Assembly: GCF_029210365.1 (NCBI RefSeq)
Contig: NZ_JARGES010000056.1
Coordinates: 268,945-332,944 of the forward strand
Direction of reading: 5' to 3'
Length of the DNA stretch: 64,000 bases
From: Mesorhizobium sp. YIM 152430
Lineage (GTDB): Bacteria > Pseudomonadota > Alphaproteobacteria > Rhizobiales > Rhizobiaceae
The translations under genes were made by a program, and so were the position numbers. Below, in pieces: positions 56,482 through 64,000 of this stretch (position 1 is its first letter; every line of letters begins with the position of its first letter). The notes under the pieces were generated by a model. That model was not told the origin of the DNA. It did not search any database and worked only from the letters and a program-made list of their open reading frames with translations.

Positions 56482-57324
56482 TCAGATGATCTTGCGCCCG
56501 ATCGCACGGGCTGCCTCGCGCAAGAGCGCGATATTGCGGTCGAGTTCCGACCTGATCGCCTCCGTCAGGCCGGAAATGCTGAGCGAGCCGGCGAAACGGC
56601 CGTCATGGCCGAAGATCGGAACGCCGAGCCCGGCAAGGCCGAGGACGAAATCGTCGACCGCGAATTCGTATCCCTGTTCGCGCACGCGCTGCGCCACCTT
56701 GCGCAATGCCTCGGGGTCGGTAACGCTCATCGGCGTGCGCTTCGGCAATGGCTGGGCCAGCGCGTGGTCCTGATCTTCCGTCGACATGTAGGCGAGGAGC
56801 ACGCGCGGCCCGCCACCGCAATTGAGCGCGGTCCGCGTGCCGACCGTGAACCAGGGCGCATCGACATTGGGAATGGCCGCGCGCACGCGTTCGACGCAAA
56901 GCCCCATCCCCTCATGCGGTATCCACAGGAAGGACGTCGCGCCGATCCGGTCGGCCAGATCGCCCAGATAGGGCGCGGCGACCTCCCGCAATTCGCGCCC
57001 CGTATCCACCGCCGATGCGATTTCCAGAAGCCCGACCGTCAACGCGTAAAGGCCGCTTCGCGTGTCGTGTTCGACGAGGCCCGCGACCTGAAGCGTATGG
57101 AGAAGCCGCCGCGTCGTGCCCTTGTCGAGATCGGCCGAACGGGCGAGTTCGGTCAGCGTGCGCCGTGGCTGCGCCGCCGAGAATGCCCGCATCAAAACGA
57201 TGCCTCGTTCCAACGCCCGCACCACCGGAACGCCCGGTTTCGCCGCCGGCCCCGTTGCCGAAATTTCCTGGCCCGCGCCGTCCATCATCAATGTCAGCAA
57301 TTCAAAAATGTCATCAGATGACAC
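56482..57324 (-). CDS. IclR-family regulator
   Basis: A 280-residue IclR regulator: winged HTH (RTLTELARSADLDKGTTRRL) at about 52-71 and an effector domain with TSFLWIPHEGMGLCVERVRA and VDDFVLGLAGLGVPIFG. The listed start is a GTG inside the upstream palindromic operator; an ATG pair at 57288/57285 is an alternative and would place the operator in the leader. It precedes the ThDP enzyme in one unit and is divergent from the second ABC transporter. Confidence 0.85.
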   Translation of the reverse strand: MSSDDIFELLTLMMDGAGQEISATGPAAKPGVPVVRALERGIVLMRAFSAAQPRRTLTELARSADLDKGTTRRLLHTLQVAGLVEHDTRSGLYALTVGLLEIASAVDTGRELREVAAPYLGDLADRIGATSFLWIPHEGMGLCVERVRAAIPNVDAPWFTVGTRTALNCGGGPRVLLAYMSTEDQDHALAQPLPKRTPMSVTDPEALRKVAQRVREQGYEFAVDDFVLGLAGLGVPIFGHDGRFAGSLSISGLTEAIRSELDRNIALLREAARAIGRKII

Positions 57325-57343
57325 CTAATATCATCTATTGACA
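57309..57343. promoter_or_regulatory. Tandem palindromic operator for the IclR protein
   Basis: TGTCATC-A-GATGACA (57309-57323) is a perfect palindrome. A second, imperfect copy, TATCATC-T-ATTGACA (57329-57343), is centred 20 bp away, two helical turns. Both lie between the divergent IclR-ThDP enzyme genes and the transporter operon. Confidence 0.7.
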
Positions 57344-57448
57344 CCTCTGTCCACCATTGGTCTACTCCCAAACGTCAGGCTGACAAGACCGCCGAAAAGG
57401 CGGCCGGCCGACTGGGAACAATCGCGATCAAGCCCGATGGAGAGTCCG

Positions 57449-59005
57449 ATGAGAATGCGTACTTACCTTGCAGCAAGCGTCGCCGCGCTCGTCTTTGCCG
57501 TGACTTCGGCGGCCCATGCACAGGTCGAAGGCGGCAGCGTCAGCGTGGTCGTCACCCCCGAGCCGCCGATGCTGATGCAGGCGCTCAACCAGAACGGCCC
57601 GACGAACATGATCGCGGGCAACATCTACGAATCCCTTCTGCGCTTCAACGAGGCGCTTGAGCCGCAGCCCTCGCTGGCGCAAAGCTGGGAGGTCTCCGAA
57701 GACGGCACCGTCTACACCTTCACGCTTCAGGAAAACGTCACCTGGCACGACGGCGAGCCCTTTTCGGCCGATGACGTGGTCTTCTCGCTCGACGTCTTCC
57801 TGCGCGAGGTTCACCCGCGCTGGCGCCCGATCGTCAACAACCAGGTGGAATCGATCGAAAAGGTCGATGAAAACACCGTCCGCCTGACGCTGAAGCAGCC
57901 ATTCGGCCCGCTTTTGCTGGCCATGGAGACGGCATCCGCGCCGATCGTGCCCAAGCACATCTATGAGGGAACGGACTACGCGTCCAACCCGATGAACAAC
58001 ACGCCGATCGGCACCGGCCCCTTCAAGTTCCAGGAATGGAACAGGGGCTCCTACGTCCATCTCGTCAGGAACGAGGACTACTGGATGGAAGGCCGGCCCT
58101 ATCTCGACGAAATCTACTGGCGTTTCATTCCCGATGCCGCGGCGCGCGCGGTCGCCTATGAGACCGGCGACGTGGACGTCCTGACCGGCGGCGCCGTCGA
58201 CATTTTCGACGTGCCGCGTCTGTCGGAACTGGAAAATTCCTGCGTGACGAACAAGGGCTGGGAAATGTTCGCCCCGCACGCCTGGATCACCGTCAACCAT
58301 CGCGAAGGCATCCTCGCCGACCAGCAGTTCCGCCAGGGCCTGATGCACGCCATCGACCGCGAATTCGGCCGCGACGTCGTTTGGAACGGCTTCGGCAACC
58401 TGCCGACCGGTCCGATCTCGTCGAAAACGCGCTTCTACGATGCCGAGGTGCCGACCTACGACTATGATCCGGAAAAGGCGCGCGAACTGATCGAGGCGTC
58501 GGGCTATGACGGTGAGCCGATCGAATTCCTCGCCTTGCCCTATGGCGAGACCTGGACGCGCTGGGCCGAGGCGATCCGCCAGAACCTCGCCGATGTCGGC
58601 GTCGACTTGCAGATCGTTACCACAGACGTTCCTGGCTGGACGCAGCGCACGAGCGAATGGAACTTCGATCTGACGTTCAACTTCCTCTACCAGCTTGGCG
58701 ACCCGGCCATCGGCGTGGCGCGAAGCTACATCTCGTCGAACATCATCAAGGGCAGTCCCTTCGCCAATGTCGGCGGCTATTCGAACGAGGAGGCCGACCG
58801 CCTGTTCGCCGAAGCCGCGATCGCGTCGTCGGACGAGGAGCGCCAGCAACTCTATTCCCGGATGCAGGCGCTTCTGGCCGAAGACCTGCCGGTGCTCTGG
58901 TTGCTCGAAATGGACTATCCGACCATCCACCGCTGCAATGTCCAGAACCTCGTGACGACCGCGATCGGCGTCAATGACGGGTTCCGCGACGCCTGGAAGG
59001 AATAG
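57449..59005 (+). CDS. ABC transporter substrate-binding protein, family 5 (second system)
   Basis: A 518-residue DppA-type solute-binding protein. The Sec signal peptide MRMRTYLAASVAALVFAVTS is cut after AHA just before QVEGG. Family regions include VTWHDGEPFSADDVVFSLD and the IGTGPFKFQEWNRGSYV stretch. The ATG at 57449 is selected because GGAGAG lies 4-5 bp upstream; ATG 57437 is in frame but lacks spacing. It opens a five-gene operon with permeases, a fused ATPase and an M20 hydrolase. Confidence 0.9.
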   Translation: MRMRTYLAASVAALVFAVTSAAHAQVEGGSVSVVVTPEPPMLMQALNQNGPTNMIAGNIYESLLRFNEALEPQPSLAQSWEVSEDGTVYTFTLQENVTWHDGEPFSADDVVFSLDVFLREVHPRWRPIVNNQVESIEKVDENTVRLTLKQPFGPLLLAMETASAPIVPKHIYEGTDYASNPMNNTPIGTGPFKFQEWNRGSYVHLVRNEDYWMEGRPYLDEIYWRFIPDAAARAVAYETGDVDVLTGGAVDIFDVPRLSELENSCVTNKGWEMFAPHAWITVNHREGILADQQFRQGLMHAIDREFGRDVVWNGFGNLPTGPISSKTRFYDAEVPTYDYDPEKARELIEASGYDGEPIEFLALPYGETWTRWAEAIRQNLADVGVDLQIVTTDVPGWTQRTSEWNFDLTFNFLYQLGDPAIGVARSYISSNIIKGSPFANVGGYSNEEADRLFAEAAIASSDEERQQLYSRMQALLAEDLPVLWLLEMDYPTIHRCNVQNLVTTAIGVNDGFRDAWKE

Positions 59006-59025
59006 GCACCGCACCGATCATGGCC

Positions 59026-59050
59026 CGCCCGGCATTCGCTTTGCCGGGCG
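59026..59050 (+). other. mRNA hairpin between substrate-binding protein and permease genes
   Basis: CGCCCGGCA (59026-59034) and TGCCGGGCG (59042-59050) form a perfect 9-bp stem with a 7-base loop in the 77-bp gap. No U-run follows. Such hairpins commonly protect the upstream mRNA end and allow more binding protein than permease to be made. Confidence 0.6.
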
Positions 59051-59082
59051 GCGAAAGCGGCGGATGAGAGGACTTTTCTGAT

Positions 59083-60056
<974 letters not shown>

Positions 60057-60060
<4 letters not shown>

Positions 60061-60893
60061 ACGCGCTGTCCCGCTTCGCAGCCAATCGCGGCGCCCTGAT
60101 AGGCCTTTTCCTGCTGCTCGTCCTCGTCGCCATCGTGGTGCTCGCACCGGTGCTCTATCCCCAGTCGCCCTGGCGCATGGTCGGCCGGCCGATGGGCGCG
60201 CCGCTCGACGGCAATTTTCTTCTGGGCACCGACACGCTCGGCCGCGACGTTGCGGCCGGCATCGTCCACGGCGCGCGCGTCTCCCTCCTGATCGGCATCG
60301 TCTCGACGATCGCCGCGCTTCTGATCGGCGTGCCGCTCGGCGCGCTCGCCGGCTATTTCGGCGGCCTCATCGATGACGCCATCATGCGCTTCACCGAGTT
60401 CTTCCAGACCATCCCGAGCTTCGCGCTCGCGATCGTGCTCGTTGCGATCCTGCAACCATCGCTGCCTTCGATCGTGCTGGCCATCGCCATCGTCTCCTGG
60501 CCGCCGGTGACGCGGCTCATTCGCGGCGAGGTGCTGTCGCTCAGGACGCGCGAATATGTCCAGGCGGCGGTCACCGTGGGTCAGTCGACCCCGCGCATCA
60601 TCTTCACGCAGATATTGCCGAACACGCTGGCGCCCATCATCGTCATGGCCTCGCTGATGATCGCGACGGCGATCCTCCTGGAATCCTCCCTCTCCTTTCT
60701 CGGCCTCGGCGATCCCAACCTGATGACCTGGGGCTACATGGTCGGCGCCGGCCGCTCGCGCATCATCGACGCGTGGTGGATCAGCTTCTTCCCCGGCCTC
60801 GCGATCTTCCTGACCGTGCTGGCGCTCAATCTCGTCGGCGAAGGCATCAACGACGCGCTCAATCCGCGACTGCGCAAGGAGGTCCGCAAATGA
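60057..60893 (+). CDS. ABC transporter permease (DppC type, second system)
   Basis: A 278-residue permease with FLLGTDTLGRDVAAGIVHGA near residue 57 and the EAA loop VQAAVTVGQSTPRIIFTQIL. The ATG at 60057 overlaps the previous stop; its own stop overlaps the ATPase start (ATGA), with GGAGG at the end of this gene serving the next. Confidence 0.92.
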
Positions 60894-62503
60894 GCGAGCC
60901 GGTGCTGAAGGTCGACAGGCTCTCCCTGTCATTGCCAAGCGTCGCCGATCGCGCCTTCGCGCTCAAGGACGCCTCGTTCGAGATAAATGCCGGCGAGACG
61001 CTGTGCGTCGTCGGCGAATCCGGCTCGGGCAAGTCGATGACGGCCCACGCCGTCATGGGCCTGCTGCCCCCCGCGGTAAAGGTGGCCGGCGGCAGCATCA
61101 AACTGGCCGCACGCGAGCTTTTGAAGCTCAGTGACCGCGAGATGCGTCAGGTGCGCGGCCGCGACATCGGCATGATCTTCCAGGAGCCGATGACCTCGCT
61201 CAACCCGCTGATGCGCATCGGCGACCAGATCCGCGAAATGTTCGAGGCCCATGGCGCGCTCGATCCGTCCGCGCGCCAGAAGCGCGCCCTCGAACTCATC
61301 GAGGAAGTCGGCCTGCCCGATCCGGCCCGCATCGTGCGCGTCTATCCGCACCAGCTTTCCGGCGGTCAGCGCCAGCGCGTCATGATCGCCATGGCGCTCG
61401 CGCTCGAGCCGAAACTGCTCATCGCCGACGAGCCGACCACCGCCCTCGACGTGACCACCCAGGCGCAGATCCTGAAGCTGGTCGATCGTCTGCGCAGCGA
61501 TCACGGCACGGCGGTCCTGTTCATCACCCATGATTTCGGCGTCGTCGCCGAGATCGCAGACCGGATCGTCGTTCTCCAGAACGGCGAGATTTGCGAGGCG
61601 GGCAAGACGGCCGAGGTGCTGCGCGCGCCCACGCACCCCTATACCCGCAAGCTGATCGCCGCCGTTCCCTCGATCACGCCGCCCGACGCCCGCGCGCTCG
61701 CGGATGCGCCCGCCGCGCTGACCGTCGAGGGACTGGCCAAGACCTACAAGAGCGGCGGCTTCTTCGCCAAGGGCCGCCAGGTCAAGGCCGTCGACGACGT
61801 TTCCTTCGCCATCCGGCCGGGCGAGACGCTCGGTCTCGTCGGCGAATCCGGTTCGGGCAAATCGACCGTCGGACGCTGCTGCCTGCGCCTGATCGAGCCC
61901 GATGACGGCACGATCCGGCTCGAAACCGTCGAAATCCAGGCCATGACGCAACGCGCCCTGCGGCCGCACCGCTCGCGCATCCAGATGATCTTCCAAGACC
62001 CCTACGCCTCGCTCAACCCGCGCCGCTCGGTCGGGCGCATCATCGCCGAAGGGCCGGTCGCGCAAGGCGTCGACAGGAAGGCGGCGATGCGGCGCGCCCG
62101 CGAGTTGCTCGACCTCGTCGGCCTGACGCCGGCCGCCGCCGACCGCTACCCGCACGAGTTCTCCGGCGGCCAGCGCCAGCGCATCGGCATCGCACGCGCG
62201 CTGGCGCTCGACCCGAAAGTGCTGATCGCCGACGAAGCCGTGTCCGCGCTCGACGTCTCGGTGCAGGCCCAGATTCTCGACTTGATCCGCGACATCCAGA
62301 AAAGGCTCGGCGTCGCCATCCTGTTCGTCACGCACGATCTGCGCGTTGCCGCCCAGATCTGCGACCGCATCGCCGTCATGCAAAGCGGTCGCATCGTCGA
62401 ACTGGCGCCGACGGCCGAACTCTTCGCCAACCCCACCCATGACTACACGCGCAAACTGCTTGCCGCCGTGCCCGGCCGCGACGCATTTGCCCATGCCAAC
62501 TGA
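60890..62503 (+). CDS. ABC transporter ATP-binding protein, DppD-DppF fusion (second system)
   Basis: A 537-residue protein with two ATPase domains. The first has [18 protein letters not shown] and [11 protein letters not shown]; the second has GESGSGKST (about residue 320), FSGGQRQRI and [11 protein letters not shown]. The first Walker A ends in M where T/S is usual (GKSM), common in this subfamily. As in the first transporter, DppD and DppF are one chain. Confidence 0.93.
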   Translation: MSEPVLKVDRLSLSLPSVADRAFALKDASFEINAGETLCVVGESGSGKSMTAHAVMGLLPPAVKVAGGSIKLAARELLKLSDREMRQVRGRDIGMIFQEPMTSLNPLMRIGDQIREMFEAHGALDPSARQKRALELIEEVGLPDPARIVRVYPHQLSGGQRQRVMIAMALALEPKLLIADEPTTALDVTTQAQILKLVDRLRSDHGTAVLFITHDFGVVAEIADRIVVLQNGEICEAGKTAEVLRAPTHPYTRKLIAAVPSITPPDARALADAPAALTVEGLAKTYKSGGFFAKGRQVKAVDDVSFAIRPGETLGLVGESGSGKSTVGRCCLRLIEPDDGTIRLETVEIQAMTQRALRPHRSRIQMIFQDPYASLNPRRSVGRIIAEGPVAQGVDRKAAMRRARELLDLVGLTPAAADRYPHEFSGGQRQRIGIARALALDPKVLIADEAVSALDVSVQAQILDLIRDIQKRLGVAILFVTHDLRVAAQICDRIAVMQSGRIVELAPTAELFANPTHDYTRKLLAAVPGRDAFAHAN

Positions 62504-62516
62504 ACGGAGACCGTCC

Positions 62517-63800
62517 ATGCCCCTTTCGCCTGACCTCAGCGCCAGGATCGTTGCCGCCGTGGAGGCCGGGTTCGATGAGCAGGTCGCCCTGACGCAGGAG
62601 ATGATCCGCTTTCCGTCCCTGCGCGGCGAGGAACATGCCATTCAGGATCACGTTTTCCGCCTCCTGCGTGACCGGGGCCTCGCCATGGAGCGGTTCGAGA
62701 TGGACGAGGACGCGATCTCGCGCCACCCCGGCGGCGCTCCGTTCACGGCCGAGCACTCGAAGGCACCGATCGTCGTCGGCATCCACCGCCCGCGCGAGGA
62801 GAAGGGCCGCTCGCTGATCCTTCAGGCCCATGTCGACGTCGTGCCGCCCGGCCCGGCCAACATGTGGACGCGCCCGCCCTTCGAACCGGCGATCGAGGGC
62901 GACTGGCTCTATGGCCGCGGCGGCGCGGACATGAAGGCGGGACATATCGCGAATATCGCGGCGCTCGATGCGCTGCGCAGCATCGGCCTCCAGCCGGCGG
63001 CCACCGTCTATGTCCAGTCCGTCGTGGAGGAGGAATCGACCGGCAACGGCGCGCTGATGACCCATCTGCGCGGCTACAGGGCCGACGCCGTGCTGATCCC
63101 CGAGCCGGAAGAGGAGATGCTGGTGCGCGCCAATGTCGGCGTCATCTGGTTTCAGGTCGAAACGCGCGGCCTGCCGGTCCATGTGCGCGAAATGGCGGCG
63201 GGCGCCAACGCCATCGACGCCACCTACCGCGTCATCGCCGCGCTGCGCGACCTCGAAGCCAAGTGGAACGCACGAAAAAGCGACCATGAGCATTTTCGCG
63301 ACGAGGCGCACCCGATCAACCTCAACATCGGCAAGATCGAGGGCGGCGACTGGGCGTCGTCCGTGCCCGCCTGGTGCCGCATCGACTGCCGCATCTCGCT
63401 CTATCCCGGCATCAGCGCCCAGGAAGCCGCCAGGGAGATCGAGGATCATCTGGCCGCCGCCGCCCGCGCCGACACCTTCCTCGCCAACAACCCGCCGCAG
63501 GTCACCTTCAACGGGTTCCATTCCGAAGGCTACGTGCTTGAGCCCGGCTCGGAGGCTGAAGCCGTCCTTGGCCGTGCGCACGAGGCTGCAACCGGCAAGG
63601 AGCTGAAATCCTTCATGACGCCGGGCTATCTCGATACGCGCGTCTATGCACTCTACGACCGCATTCCCGCGCTGTGCTATGGACCGATTTCGAAAAACAT
63701 CCACGGCTTCGACGAGCGCGTCAGTCTAACGTCGCTGAAACGCATCACCGCAGCGATGGCGCTGTTCGTGGCCGAATGGTGCGGCGTGGAGCCCATTTAG
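62517..63800 (+). CDS. M20-family metallohydrolase (ArgE/DapE-like deacylase)
   Basis: A 427-residue M20 amidohydrolase. Metal-binding and catalytic segments are LQAHVDVVPPGP (His, Asp), YGRGGADMKAGHIAN (bridging Asp), VEEESTGNGAL (catalytic Glu and metal Glu) and ISKNIHGFDERV (C-terminal His). It resembles acetylornithine deacetylase-like proteins with an N-terminal extension. It starts 13 bp after the ATPase gene, so it probably hydrolyses an N-acyl or peptide bond in the imported compound. The product could feed the divergent ThDP enzyme, but this is conjecture. Confidence 0.87.
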   Translation: MPLSPDLSARIVAAVEAGFDEQVALTQEMIRFPSLRGEEHAIQDHVFRLLRDRGLAMERFEMDEDAISRHPGGAPFTAEHSKAPIVVGIHRPREEKGRSLILQAHVDVVPPGPANMWTRPPFEPAIEGDWLYGRGGADMKAGHIANIAALDALRSIGLQPAATVYVQSVVEEESTGNGALMTHLRGYRADAVLIPEPEEEMLVRANVGVIWFQVETRGLPVHVREMAAGANAIDATYRVIAALRDLEAKWNARKSDHEHFRDEAHPINLNIGKIEGGDWASSVPAWCRIDCRISLYPGISAQEAAREIEDHLAAAARADTFLANNPPQVTFNGFHSEGYVLEPGSEAEAVLGRAHEAATGKELKSFMTPGYLDTRVYALYDRIPALCYGPISKNIHGFDERVSLTSLKRITAAMALFVAEWCGVEPI

Positions 63801-63902
63801 GGTCAGGGACCTGATATATTGCCGCTGAATGCCACAGTGCGCTCGCAGGAATATGAAGGACTTCGCGCCTTCTTGCTTCCAGTGCTTCCACGGGTGGCGG
63901 AA

Positions 63903-63930
63903 CGCAAGAAGCCCCGCGTGAGGGCGAGGC
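63903..63930 (-). terminator. Terminator of the tRNA-fMet gene
   Basis: On the minus strand GCCTCGC pairs with GCGGGGC (one G-U pair, 6-base loop), followed by TTCTTGCG. It lies 28 bp beyond the tRNA 3' end. The rest of 63801-63957 shows no gene. Confidence 0.55.
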
Positions 63931-63957
63931 ATAAAGATTTGATAATGCAGGAAAGTT

Positions 63958-64000
63958 TGGTTGCGGGGGTAGGATTTGAACCTACGACCTTCAGGTTATG
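63958..64000 (-). tRNA. Initiator tRNA-Met (CAU), 3' part; cut by window end
   Basis: On the minus strand the sequence begins at the anticodon CAT and runs AACCTGAAGGTC, then the T arm GGTTCAAATCC and acceptor strand CCCCGCAA with encoded CCA at 63958-63960. The anticodon stem with three G-C pairs (seen here as the 3' CCTGA half) and the acceptor sequence fit tRNA-fMet. The 5' half is outside the window. Confidence 0.85.

Noticed and set aside
62517..63800. M20 hydrolase as the missing allantoate amidohydrolase
   Set aside because: Its sequence fits ArgE/DapE-like deacylases and it belongs to a different, IclR-linked operon more than 40 kb away.

Overview
The window is high-GC chromosomal DNA with tightly packed operons, many ATGA/GTGA start-stop overlaps, PcaIJF/PcaR genes, IclR and LysR regulators, several dipeptide-type ABC transporters, and GC-rich palindromic repeats of the kind common in Rhizobiales. 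The most likely source is an alphaproteobacterium of the Rhizobiales (Phyllobacteriaceae/Mesorhizobium-like). This is inferred from gene content, not from a marker phylogeny.

Layout. 1-291: end of a WD40-repeat gene. 348-3106: a class III aminotransferase and a glutamine-synthetase-family ligase. 3151-5874: a radical SAM protein and a UdgX-type uracil-DNA-binding protein behind a good alphaproteobacterial LexA box. 5877-19301: glycerate kinase followed by a purine/urate catabolic region (guanine deaminase, membrane urate hydroxylase PuuD, LysR regulator, XdhCBA, HIU hydrolase, an allantoinase-OHCU decarboxylase fusion, ureidoglycine aminohydrolase, ureidoglycolate lyase, a CDA-fold deaminase). 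Allantoate amidohydrolase is the one expected step not seen. 19546-25450: a dipeptide/nickel-type ABC transporter with a phosphodiesterase gene.

25443-32768: a carnitine/gamma-butyrobetaine catabolic set (GlxA-type regulator, BKACE, carnitine dehydrogenase, acyl-CoA dehydrogenase, ADP-forming CoA ligase, crotonase). The ligase carries a 126-bp palindromic repeat inserted in frame. 32843-36346: pcaF, pcaJ, pcaI and a divergent IclR regulator, which could also consume acetoacetate from the carnitine route. 36350-40754: xylB-xylA, a small unknown gene, a small DUF6074-like gene and an RraA-family protein. 40919-45187: a gene graveyard with livF and livG remnants, an intact TetR gene, a multiply frameshifted acyl-CoA ligase, a frameshifted alpha/beta hydrolase and the tail of an enoyl-CoA hydratase.

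45278-54800: the most striking locus. A seven-subunit Mrp Na+/H+ antiporter operon (mrpABCDEFG) is followed without a clear break by a sensor kinase and a sigma-54-dependent response regulator. A near-consensus sigma-54 promoter lies in front of mrpA, with a 17-bp-arm inverted repeat about 100 bp upstream of the predicted start that looks like an enhancer site. MrpG carries a C-terminal cytoplasmic extension of about 300 residues resembling universal stress protein domains. I read this as a self-contained, sigma-54-controlled antiporter/sensor module.

54866-63800: an IclR regulator and a ThDP-dependent decarboxylase-like enzyme on the minus strand, divergent from a second dipeptide-type ABC transporter and an M20 amidohydrolase, with tandem palindromic operators between them. 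63958-64000: the 3' half of an initiator tRNA-Met gene, cut by the window end.
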